A stretch of DNA of 64,000 bases, taken from UBA2031 sp037189985 (lineage in GTDB: Bacteria; Pseudomonadota; Gammaproteobacteria; Pseudomonadales; Moraxellaceae). Shown here in pieces: positions 42,860 to 50,559 of this stretch (position 1 is its first letter; every line of letters starts with the position of its first letter). Made by a program: the position numbers and the translations under genes. The notes below the pieces were generated by a model. The model was not told the origin of the DNA. It searched no databases and saw only the letters and a program-made list of their open reading frames with translations. The DNA lies in NCBI GenBank assembly GCA_037189985.1, contig JBBCJX010000011.1, positions 62,001 to 126,000 on the forward strand. The letters are read 5' to 3'.

Positions 42860-44197
42860 ATGACTGACGACAACAAGCGATTCAGCGCCACCACTCCCGG
42901 CAAGCGCTTCATGAAGCTGGCCGGCATGTCAGCCAGCATTGCCGGCAATTTCGCCAAGAACCGCATCAAGGGCGCAATGGGTACGCTGACCGAAGAAGAG
43001 CGCCTGCGCGAGCGCGAACAGCTCTTCACTCAGGTAGGCGAACAGATCGCCAACACGCTGGGAGAAATGAAAGGGGCCGTAATGAAGGTCGGCCAGATCG
43101 CCTCACAGTTCAAGGACGTGTTCCCCAAGGAAATTGCCGATGCCCTGGCCAAGCTGCAAAAAGAATCCCCGCCCATGCCTTTCGGGGTGATCGAGCGCCA
43201 GATTCGCCAGGAACTGGGCCGCGAACCTTCGGAAATATTTGCAGAGATCGACAGCAAGCCTTTTGCGGCAGCCTCTATTGGGCAGGTGCATCGTGCACGC
43301 ACGCATGAGGGCGAAGAGGTCGTCATCAAGGTGCAATACCCGGGCGTGGACCAGTGTGTGGAGTCCGACCTCAAGCACTTGCGCCTTGCCCTCAAGCTAG
43401 CGGGCGTGCTCAAGGTCGACAAGGAAATGCTGGATGCCGTCTTCGGCGAGATACGTCGCAGCCTGGTAGACGAGCTGGATTATGAGAAGGAAGCGGCCAA
43501 CGTTCGGGAGTTCGCCGCCTTCCATGCCAGCGACCCCAAGATCATCGTGCCTCGTGTCCTGGAGCAATACACCAGCACACGCGTACTGACGCTGGCCTAC
43601 GAACCGGGTGACGACATACGGGACGTGGTGGCTCCGAAATACTCACAGGAAATGATCAACGAACTGGGGCACCGGCTTTTCAATGCCATCGGCACGCAGA
43701 TATACCATCTGCATGCCGTACATTGTGACCCCCACCCCGGCAACTTTGCCTTCCGCACGGACGGCTCGCTGGTCATTTACGACTATGGCTGCGTGAAGAA
43801 GATAAAACCGGAAATCGTCGAGTTTTTCCGCACCATCACACGCGCCGCCCTGAGCCTGGATTACAACGCCATAGAGCAGGCGCTCATCGGCGTCGGCGTG
43901 CGCAATACCGAGAACGTACCGCACATTCCGGGCGAGTTCTATGCACCGTGGGTCGAGATCACCCTCAAGGCATTTGCCGACACGCCATTCGACTTCGGCA
44001 GTGCAACACTGCATGAAGACATGACAAAACAGATACGCAAATCCCTGAAATACTGGGATGCCTTCCAGCCCTCACCCGACACCCTGCTGGTTGATCGTGC
44101 CATCGGCGGCCACTACTGGACACTGAAACAACTCGGCGTGAACACGGCCTTCCGTGGCGATCTCCAGCGCACACTGGAGGCGACACAGGCGGCCTGA
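42860..44197 (+). CDS. ABC1-family kinase-like protein, second paralogue
   Basis: 445 residues. ABC1/ADCK signature set: KVGQ (76-79), alanine loop AAASIGQVHRA (137-147), VVIK lysine 157, HCDPHPGN (288-295). The metal-binding triplet is DYG (308-310) rather than DFG. The N-terminal MKLAGMSASIAGNFAKNRIKG resembles the extension of mitochondrial-type ADCK3/COQ8. Likely linked to ubiquinone or lipid metabolism. A terminator follows, shared with the convergent MFS gene. The start was chosen at ATG 42860 because the protein begins to match the family there. Confidence 0.87.
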   Translation: MTDDNKRFSATTPGKRFMKLAGMSASIAGNFAKNRIKGAMGTLTEEERLREREQLFTQVGEQIANTLGEMKGAVMKVGQIASQFKDVFPKEIADALAKLQKESPPMPFGVIERQIRQELGREPSEIFAEIDSKPFAAASIGQVHRARTHEGEEVVIKVQYPGVDQCVESDLKHLRLALKLAGVLKVDKEMLDAVFGEIRRSLVDELDYEKEAANVREFAAFHASDPKIIVPRVLEQYTSTRVLTLAYEPGDDIRDVVAPKYSQEMINELGHRLFNAIGTQIYHLHAVHCDPHPGNFAFRTDGSLVIYDYGCVKKIKPEIVEFFRTITRAALSLDYNAIEQALIGVGVRNTENVPHIPGEFYAPWVEITLKAFADTPFDFGSATLHEDMTKQIRKSLKYWDAFQPSPDTLLVDRAIGGHYWTLKQLGVNTAFRGDLQRTLEATQAA

Positions 44198-44224
44198 GTC
44201 CTTTCTCTGCATTCCCCAAGAAAC

Positions 44225-44251
44225 AAAAAGGCCGCAACAGCGGCCTTTTTT
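44225..44251. terminator. Bidirectional terminator
   Basis: Stem GGCCGC/GCGGCC with loop AACA between an A run and six T bases; it separates the convergent ABC1 and MFS genes. Confidence 0.92.
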
Positions 44252-44259
44252 GTGAAGAC

Positions 44260-45429
44260 TTATTCCATGACCGGCACACGCTGCGGTTGCCCTCTCACTC
44301 GCCAAAGACTGAGCAGAGTGATCAACAAGGCAAACAATGCCAGCACCGCTGCCGCCAGGGGCACTCGTGTCAGGCCGAATCCCTGTGCAATCACACTGCC
44401 GCCCACCCAGGCACCCAACGCATTACCCAGATTGAAAGCACCAATGTTCAACGTGGAAACAAGATTGGGGGCTTGTCGCCCATGCGCCACCACATTGACC
44501 TGCAAGGCAGGAACGGCAGCAAAAGCGGCAGCAGCCCAGAGAAAGAGCGTGATCTCCGCGGGCACCAGAAAATGACTGGTCCAGCTGAACAATGTGGAAA
44601 TGACAGCCATTGCTGCAAACACACCGACAAGTGTCAGACCCAGATTGCGGTCGGCAAGACGACCACCCAGCACATTACCCACGGTAAGACCAAGACCGAT
44701 CAGCAACAGAGTCCATGTCACCCCTCTGGGTGACACACCTGTCACTTCGCCAAGCAAGGGCGCGATATAGGTGAACAGTGCAAACATGGATGCGGCGAAC
44801 AAAACAGTCATGAGCAGGGCAAGCCAGATGCCACCCTCACGCAACACCGTGAACTCCTGACGAAGATCCATTTTTTCTTCCTGCATCTTCACCGGCAGCA
44901 TGCGCACCAATCCGATGAAGGCCAGCACGCCAATCACCATCACGGCCCAAAAGGTGGAGCGCCATCCTGCCTCCTGCCCCAGAGCGGTTCCCAGCGGCAC
45001 ACCCAGAACATTCGCGAGTGTCAGCCCGGTAAACATCAGCGCCACAGCAGAAGCACGGCGATTTGCCGGCACTAACCCTGCTGCCACCACGGAGCTGATA
45101 CCGAAGAAGGCACCATGGCACAGCGCCGTGACAATGCGCGCCAGCATCAGCAGCGTGTAGTCCGTGGCAATGGCACACAGAAAATTGCCGAAGATGAAAA
45201 TACCCATCAACACAATCAAGGCACGGCGGCGTGGCAGCCTTGCAGTGGCCATGGCCATGAAAGGAGCACCAATAGCCACACCCAGCGCATAACCCGTTAC
45301 CAGCCAGCCGGCGCCTGGAATGGAAACCCCCAGATCGGCTGCCACGTCAGGCAGCAGCCCCATGATGACGAACTCGGTGGTACCGATGGCAAAAGCGCTC
45401 AGCGCAAGCACCAGCAGGGAAAGAGGCAT
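44260..45429 (-). CDS. MFS transporter, DHA1-type efflux
   Basis: 389 residues with twelve predicted transmembrane segments. AIGTTEFVIMGLLPDVAADLG is the hallmark of the AraJ/YdhP/Bcr-like drug:H+ antiporter branch, and the motif A-like RLPRRRALIVLMG and motif C-like GVPLGTALGQEAGWRSTFW are visible. It lies 44 bases downstream of an ArsR-family regulator on the same strand, so it is probably induced by that regulator's ligand. Substrate unknown. Confidence 0.9.
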   Translation of the reverse strand: MPLSLLVLALSAFAIGTTEFVIMGLLPDVAADLGVSIPGAGWLVTGYALGVAIGAPFMAMATARLPRRRALIVLMGIFIFGNFLCAIATDYTLLMLARIVTALCHGAFFGISSVVAAGLVPANRRASAVALMFTGLTLANVLGVPLGTALGQEAGWRSTFWAVMVIGVLAFIGLVRMLPVKMQEEKMDLRQEFTVLREGGIWLALLMTVLFAASMFALFTYIAPLLGEVTGVSPRGVTWTLLLIGLGLTVGNVLGGRLADRNLGLTLVGVFAAMAVISTLFSWTSHFLVPAEITLFLWAAAAFAAVPALQVNVVAHGRQAPNLVSTLNIGAFNLGNALGAWVGGSVIAQGFGLTRVPLAAAVLALFALLITLLSLWRVRGQPQRVPVME

Positions 45430-45473
45430 GAAAAACTCCGGAAAGAGAGAGATGGAACGAGCCGCGACTGGCC

Positions 45474-45773
45474 CTACAACTCCTTGCTCATCTGACGCAG
45501 AAACTCCTGAATGACATCTTCATTGCGCTTGAAAAAACTCCACTGACCTACCTTGCGGCTGCTGATCAGCCCGGACCGCTGCAATACGGCCAGATGCGCC
45601 GATACCGTGGACTGCGACAAACCACAGCGCTCGAACATGCCGGCACACACCCCCAGCTCCAGCGGATGCTCCTGTGCAGAAAAATGCTTCTGCGGCTCCT
45701 TGAGCCAAGACAGCATTTCACGGCGCACGGGATGACCCAGGGCCTTGATGGCCTCATCAAAATCAAGCGGCAC
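45474..45773 (-). CDS. ArsR-family HTH regulator
   Basis: 99 residues. The GTG at 45773 was chosen because GGAGGG lies 7 bases before it; a TTG five codons earlier overlaps that site. DEAIKALGHPVRREMLSWLKE and GLSQSTVSAHLAVLQRSGLISSRKVGQWSFFKRN form the ArsR winged helix. It has two cysteines in the middle (GVCAGMFERCG) but no metal-type CxC motif, so it may sense an organic or oxidising signal. It probably represses itself and the MFS gene through the palindromes at 45791-45830. Confidence 0.9.
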   Translation of the reverse strand: MPLDFDEAIKALGHPVRREMLSWLKEPQKHFSAQEHPLELGVCAGMFERCGLSQSTVSAHLAVLQRSGLISSRKVGQWSFFKRNEDVIQEFLRQMSKEL

Positions 45774-45790
45774 GCGCGAACCCTCCAATA

Positions 45791-45830
45791 TCGCAATATT
45801 GCGAACTATATATCGTTAAATTTCGATATA
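45791..45830 (-). promoter_or_regulatory. Two operator-like palindromes upstream of the ArsR-MFS operon
   Basis: TCGCAATATTGCGA (45791-45804) is a perfect palindrome; TATATCG/CGATATA (45809-45815 and 45824-45830) are 7-base arms 8 bases apart. Both lie within 60 bases of the regulator start in AT-rich DNA and are good candidates for autoregulation. Confidence 0.6.
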
Positions 45831-45972
45831 CAATAAAAGCCAGGGGCTCCATGCCACGTGCATTCCCAAGCAAAAGCCGGAGCAACAAGACTGGTATGTG
45901 ACAGAACCCTCGCCCTGTCGCAAACTGCATGGCTAGAATGCCCAAGCCGCACAAGGCGATTTCTCCCAGGAC

Positions 45973-47508
45973 ATGACCATGCCGGATGCATCCTCCCCCT
46001 TGCTTGCCCACCTGCTCTCTGCCTGGCACCCGGTCTATCTGAATGCGCTGGTGGCAGCCGCCATCCTGCTCTTCATACTGGTGCGCAAGCGCCCCGAAGA
46101 TCACCTGCTGCGCAACACGCTGATCTTTGCCGCGCTCTGCGGCCTGCTCATCCTGTCAACAGGCATCGCCTCATGGCTGGGCTATGCGGAAACCGCCGGT
46201 ACGCTGGATGCCATCACCATCCTCGTGCTGGGCCTCTTGGTCATACGCCTCGCCGGGCTGGTGCTCTTCCGCGTGCTGGTGCCGGTGATGCACCTGCATC
46301 CACCGCGCATCATGGAAGACATCATGCTGGTGCTGGCCTACGTGATCTGGGGTCTGGTCTGCCTGGGCAACGCCGGCCTGGACCTGGGCAGCCTGGTCGC
46401 CACCTCGGCCGTCATCACCGCCATCCTTGCCTTCGCCATGCAGGACACGCTGGGCAACATCCTCGGCGGCATTGCCCTGCAACTGGATGACTCAATCCAT
46501 ATCGGCGACTGGGTAAAAGTTGATGATGTCAGCGGCCGCGTGATCGAAGTGCACTGGCGCCATACCGCCGTGCGCACGCGCAACGGCGAGATCGTGGTGC
46601 TGCCCAACAGCCTGCTGATGAAATCCAAGTTCACCATCGTCAACCGTGACGACACACCGCAATGGCGGCGCTGGGTATATTTTTCCGTCGGGCTAGAAAC
46701 CCCGCCACAACGCGTCATCAGCGTGGTGGAAAAGGCCGTGGGCGATGCCGCCATTCCTCTTGTCAGCAAATCACCCATGCCATCCTGCGTGATCATGGAT
46801 TTCCGCGAGGGCGTGGCGCTGTATGCCCTGCGCTACTGGCTCACGGATGCACTGGCCGACGACCCGACCGACTCTTCCGTGCGCGTGCATGTGTATGCCG
46901 CGCTGCAACGCGAAGGCTGGCGCTTCGTGCCACCGGCCCTGGACGTGAACATCACCACCGACAATGCCGAGTTGCAGGACCGCGAGCGCGAGCGCGAAAT
47001 CAGCCTGCGCTGCAAGACCCTGCGCCGCATCGACATGTTTGCCGATCTCTCCGATGGCGAGATAGCGCATCTGGCCCATTCACTCACCTATGCGCAGTTT
47101 GCCCGCGGTGACGTCATGACCCGTCAGGGAGCCGTGGCGCACTGGCTTTATGTGCTGATCAAGGGCGAAGCCGATGTCTGGTATGAATCTCCGGGACAAG
47201 CACGTCGGCTGCTGACCACGTTGCCGGCCGGCCGTGTTTTCGGGGAAATGGGATTGATGACGGGGGAACCGCGCCGCGCCACTGTAACGGCGCGTACGGA
47301 TGCCGAGTGTTATCGCATCGACAAGAAACAGTTCGGGGAAGTGATGCAGTCACGGCCTGAACTGGCAGAAGCCTTTGCCAGCGTGCTCACGGAGCGGAAC
47401 AAGCAGCTTGTTGCCGTCCAGCAGCAGGCGCAGCCGGTAGACCACGACCAGCAGAAAGCACATTTGCTGGCGAACATACGGCGATTCTTCAGGCTGGAGT
47501 CACTCTGA
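45973..47508 (+). CDS. MscS-type channel fused to a cyclic-nucleotide-binding domain
   Basis: 511 residues. Three or four N-terminal transmembrane helices lead into the MscS pore helix and beta domain (FAMQDTLGNILGGIALQLDDSIHIGDWVKVDDVSGRV, ending LPNSLLMKSKF), about 150-220. From about 360 a Crp-like cNMP-binding domain follows (LSDGEIAHLAHSLTYAQFARGDVM, then GRVFGEMGLMTGEPRRATVTA, the phosphate-binding cassette). This is the bCNG architecture, thought to gate on a cyclic nucleotide rather than, or in addition to, membrane tension. Confidence 0.9.
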   Translation: MTMPDASSPLLAHLLSAWHPVYLNALVAAAILLFILVRKRPEDHLLRNTLIFAALCGLLILSTGIASWLGYAETAGTLDAITILVLGLLVIRLAGLVLFRVLVPVMHLHPPRIMEDIMLVLAYVIWGLVCLGNAGLDLGSLVATSAVITAILAFAMQDTLGNILGGIALQLDDSIHIGDWVKVDDVSGRVIEVHWRHTAVRTRNGEIVVLPNSLLMKSKFTIVNRDDTPQWRRWVYFSVGLETPPQRVISVVEKAVGDAAIPLVSKSPMPSCVIMDFREGVALYALRYWLTDALADDPTDSSVRVHVYAALQREGWRFVPPALDVNITTDNAELQDREREREISLRCKTLRRIDMFADLSDGEIAHLAHSLTYAQFARGDVMTRQGAVAHWLYVLIKGEADVWYESPGQARRLLTTLPAGRVFGEMGLMTGEPRRATVTARTDAECYRIDKKQFGEVMQSRPELAEAFASVLTERNKQLVAVQQQAQPVDHDQQKAHLLANIRRFFRLESL

Positions 47509-47538
47509 GAGCGGTAGGTGAGCCCCCTCACCTCAGCC

Positions 47539-47564
47539 CTCTCCCTCCCCGCTTACAGGGAGAG
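47539..47564. repeat. Small hairpin repeat downstream of the MscS-cNMP gene
   Basis: CTCTCCCT/AGGGAGAG arms around a 10-base loop, within a CTCACCTCAGCCCTCTCCC context that resembles a dispersed intergenic repeat common in proteobacteria. No T-run. Confidence 0.5.
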
Positions 47565-47602
47565 AGAGGCGCACTTCCTGTCCAGCGACCTTGAGCAGGT
47601 CC

Positions 47603-49324
47603 TCAGGCTGCTGTTGCCGTCGTCTCTGTAGACGGATTCACGTGCTCCAGCAGAACACGTGCGATTTCACGCTCGCCCATCACGACAAAATTGGCGCCAT
47701 GCTCCTGCAGGTGCGTCACTTCGGCATCGAAGTGGGCACGGGCACAAATGTCCAGATCAGGTTTGAGCGCACGGGCATGCTGTGCGATCTGCCCCGCCTC
47801 CAGGCCATTGGGGATGGCAATGATGAGCCAGCGCGCATGCATGACGTTGGCCGCCAGCAACACCTCGTTGCGTACGGCATTTCCCATCACCGTGGTCAGT
47901 CCTTCTTCGCGCAAGGCATCCACGCGGTCACGACCTCCTTCGATCACTACCAGTGGCACACCCCGTTCGCGGAAATACTTGCTGATGACACTGCCGACCC
48001 GGCCGTGGCCGATCAGGATGGCATGATCCATTTCCGTCACGGGCTCCGGCTCTTCCACCGTCGTGCCATCACTGACCGGCTCTGCCGTCGGCACGGGATT
48101 GGCACCCTCGCGCTTGTCGAACCATGGCTGCAGGCGGTCGATGCCGATGAAGAGCAGCGGATTGACGAGAATGGAAAGGATGGCGCCGGCCAGCACCAGA
48201 TCACGGCCGGTATCGGACATGAGTCCGAAGGCTATGCCCAGACTGGCGAGGATGAAGGAGAACTCGCCGATCTGCGCCAGGCTGGCAGAGATGGTGAGCG
48301 CCGTGCTGGTGGGGTGCCCGAAAAGGCGGACGATGGCAAAAGCCGCAATCGACTTGCCGATCACGATCACCAGCAGCGCGCCGATCACGGCCAAGGGCTC
48401 GTGCAGGATGATGGCGGGATTGAAGAGCATGCCAACGGATACGAAGAACAGCACGGCAAAGGCATCACGCATGGGCAGCGAGTCCTCTGCCGCCTTGTGG
48501 CTCAACTCGGACTCGTTGAGGATCATGCCGGCAAAGAATGCGCCCAACGCAAACGACACGCCGAAGAGCTTTGCCGAACCGAAGGCAATGCCCATGGCAA
48601 TGGCCAAGACGGAAAGCGTGAACAACTCGCGCGAACCGGTGCCCGCCACACGCTCCAGCATCCAGGGCACGAAGCGGCGGCCACCGATGATCATCACGGC
48701 CACAAAGAGGGCAACCTTGCCCAGGGTCAGAGCCAGTTCCAGCCAGACCGGATTACTGGATACCTCGTGCCCTTCCACAGCCGGAACCGTTCCCCCCAGC
48801 AGGGTGGCCGTGGCCGGCAGGAGCACCAGCGCCATGACCATCACCAGGTCTTCGACAATCAGCCAGCCCACGGCAATGCGACCGCGCTTGGTATCCAGCA
48901 GTTGCCGCTCCTCCAGCTCACGCAGCAGAACCACGGTACTGGCCACCGACAGGGCCAGGCCGAATACCAGACCCTCGCCGAAGGTCCAGCCCAGTGCCCA
49001 GGCCAGTCCCATCCCCAGCACCGTGGCCACGGTGATCTGCACCAGCGCCCCGGGCACGGCAATGTTCTTTACCGACATCAGGTCCTTGAGCGAGAAATGC
49101 AGGCCCACGCCGAACATCAGGAGGATCACCCCGATTTCCGCCAGTTCCTGTGACAACGCCGTGTCCGCCACGAAGCCCGGTGTGTAAGGACCCACTACCA
49201 CGCCAGCCAGCAAGTAACCTACAAGAGGTGAGATACGGAGGCGGGTGGCAACGGCACCAAAGAGGAAGGCCAGCACGAGGCCGGCAGCAATGGTGGCGAT
49301 CAGGGGCGTGTCATGGGGCATCAA
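47603..49324 (-). CDS. YbaL-like CPA2 cation:proton antiporter with TrkA-N domain
   Basis: 573 residues. The membrane domain has about twelve helices with LVGYLLAGVVVGPYTPGFV and the exchanger core SVASTVVLLRELEERQLLDT. A C-terminal Rossmann RCK/TrkA-N domain follows from about 420 (AILIGHGRVGSVISKYFRERG). E. coli YbaL and the KefB/KefC group have this design; no KefF/KefG ancillary gene is adjacent. Probably exchanges K+ or Na+ for H+. Confidence 0.9.
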   Translation of the reverse strand: MMPHDTPLIATIAAGLVLAFLFGAVATRLRISPLVGYLLAGVVVGPYTPGFVADTALSQELAEIGVILLMFGVGLHFSLKDLMSVKNIAVPGALVQITVATVLGMGLAWALGWTFGEGLVFGLALSVASTVVLLRELEERQLLDTKRGRIAVGWLIVEDLVMVMALVLLPATATLLGGTVPAVEGHEVSSNPVWLELALTLGKVALFVAVMIIGGRRFVPWMLERVAGTGSRELFTLSVLAIAMGIAFGSAKLFGVSFALGAFFAGMILNESELSHKAAEDSLPMRDAFAVLFFVSVGMLFNPAIILHEPLAVIGALLVIVIGKSIAAFAIVRLFGHPTSTALTISASLAQIGEFSFILASLGIAFGLMSDTGRDLVLAGAILSILVNPLLFIGIDRLQPWFDKREGANPVPTAEPVSDGTTVEEPEPVTEMDHAILIGHGRVGSVISKYFRERGVPLVVIEGGRDRVDALREEGLTTVMGNAVRNEVLLAANVMHARWLIIAIPNGLEAGQIAQHARALKPDLDICARAHFDAEVTHLQEHGANFVVMGEREIARVLLEHVNPSTETTATAA

Positions 49325-49505
49325 TGTCTCCGTGAAATGAAGGGAATTCTGGCAAAGAGTGCATAAATAACCCGTGAGCCGGGATCATGGAAAGGGATTT
49401 TCCCTGGCTTGTTGTTCTGATTTCTTTATTCCAGCCAGTTTGGCCGGCACCAGCGCGATGCCGACCTTCTCGAATAACGCAAGATTCGACCCTTACTGCA
49501 CCAAC

Positions 49506-49536
49506 AAAAAACGGGGGCCCAAGCCCCCGTTTTTTT
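49506..49536 (-). terminator. Intrinsic terminator after the FHA gene
   Basis: Stem CGGGGGC/GCCCCCG with loop CCAA, long A and T flanks; 13 bases after the FHA stop on the minus strand. Confidence 0.93.
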
Positions 49537-49548
49537 ATGGGAAAAGGA

Positions 49549-50517
49549 TTACTTGAAGATGAAGAAGGCCGCGATGCCTGCCAGTACCACCAGGGCAATC
49601 AGCACCAGAGGGCCAAGACCGCCACCCGAGGCCGGAGTTGCCGCGGGAGCCGGTTTGGCAGCTGCAGGCCGTGGCGCAGCTGCTGCAGGCTTGGGGGCCG
49701 GCGCAGGCGTGGCAACCGCTGCGGGGCGAGGGGCAGCCGGAGGCGGTGATGCAGCAGGAACAGGAGCAGGCGGCGGGGCCACCGGAGCCGCAGGGGCTGG
49801 CTTGGGCGCAGGAGCCGCCGCCGGACGCGGTGCGGCCACCGGGCGGAACTGCGTCATGTCCGCTTCGTCAAAGCTCTCTTCCTGTTCGGCAGGGCCCACG
49901 ACCTTGAAGGTCATGGCATCGAACTTCACTTCATCCCCGTTCTTGAGCACGGTCTCGTCACTACGCTTGCCGTTGATGAATGAACCATTGGAGGAACCCA
50001 GATCCTTGACCCAGAGCTTGCCACTGCGCACCGACAGTTCGGCATGGCGGCGCGAGACATGGGCGCCGGCCACCACGATGTCGCAACCCGGATCACGGCC
50101 GATCACCTTGGTGCCGTCGATCAGGAACATCTTGCCGGAAATGGTGCCGGTCATGGCCTTGACCTGCCACTGTGGCAGCGCCGGCTTTTCCAGCTCACGC
50201 TTGACGGCCTCGGGCAGGACGGCGGGACCCTTGGACGGATCGACAAGCTGGGTATCGATCAGGTGGAAACGGATGACGTCACCAGCCTGCACTTCGCGCT
50301 TGCCCGCCACCTTCTCGCCGTTGACGAAGGTGCCATTCACACTGCCGGAATCCCAGATGAAGAGCTTGCCGTCTTCCTGGCGCAATTCGGCATGGAACAC
50401 GCTCACGCCTTCATCATTGATGACTAGGCTGTTGCTCTTGTCTCGGCCGATGGAAATGCGCGGATCAACCAGCCACATGGAAGGCTGGCGGTTATCCAGG
50501 AATTGCAGTTTCAGCAT
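49549..50517 (-). CDS. Twin-FHA-domain, tail-anchored membrane protein
   Basis: 322 residues. Two forkhead-associated domains in tandem: about 20-95 (ISIGRDKSNSLVINDEGVSVFHAEL, then GSVNGTFVNGEKV) and about 135-210 (KVIGRDPGCDIVVAGAHVSRRHAEL, then GSSNGSFINGKR). Both retain the phosphothreonine-binding GR, S..H and NG residues. A long Ala/Pro-rich linker (about 228-298) leads to a C-terminal hydrophobic helix (LGPLVLIALVVLAGIAAFFIF) with no signal peptide, so the FHA domains face the cytoplasm. It follows gspD by 42 bases. No Ser/Thr kinase is in the window. Confidence 0.92.
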   Translation of the reverse strand: MLKLQFLDNRQPSMWLVDPRISIGRDKSNSLVINDEGVSVFHAELRQEDGKLFIWDSGSVNGTFVNGEKVAGKREVQAGDVIRFHLIDTQLVDPSKGPAVLPEAVKRELEKPALPQWQVKAMTGTISGKMFLIDGTKVIGRDPGCDIVVAGAHVSRRHAELSVRSGKLWVKDLGSSNGSFINGKRSDETVLKNGDEVKFDAMTFKVVGPAEQEESFDEADMTQFRPVAAPRPAAAPAPKPAPAAPVAPPPAPVPAASPPPAAPRPAAVATPAPAPKPAAAAPRPAAAKPAPAATPASGGGLGPLVLIALVVLAGIAAFFIFK

Positions 50518-50559
50518 GATGACGACCTTCCATTTGTCTCAAAAAAGAAAAACCGTAAA

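Noticed and set aside
47591..49153. 520-codon plus-strand open frame opposite the YbaL-like gene
   Set aside because: A shadow of the antiporter gene; extreme His/Gln/Gly composition and no membrane or domain pattern.
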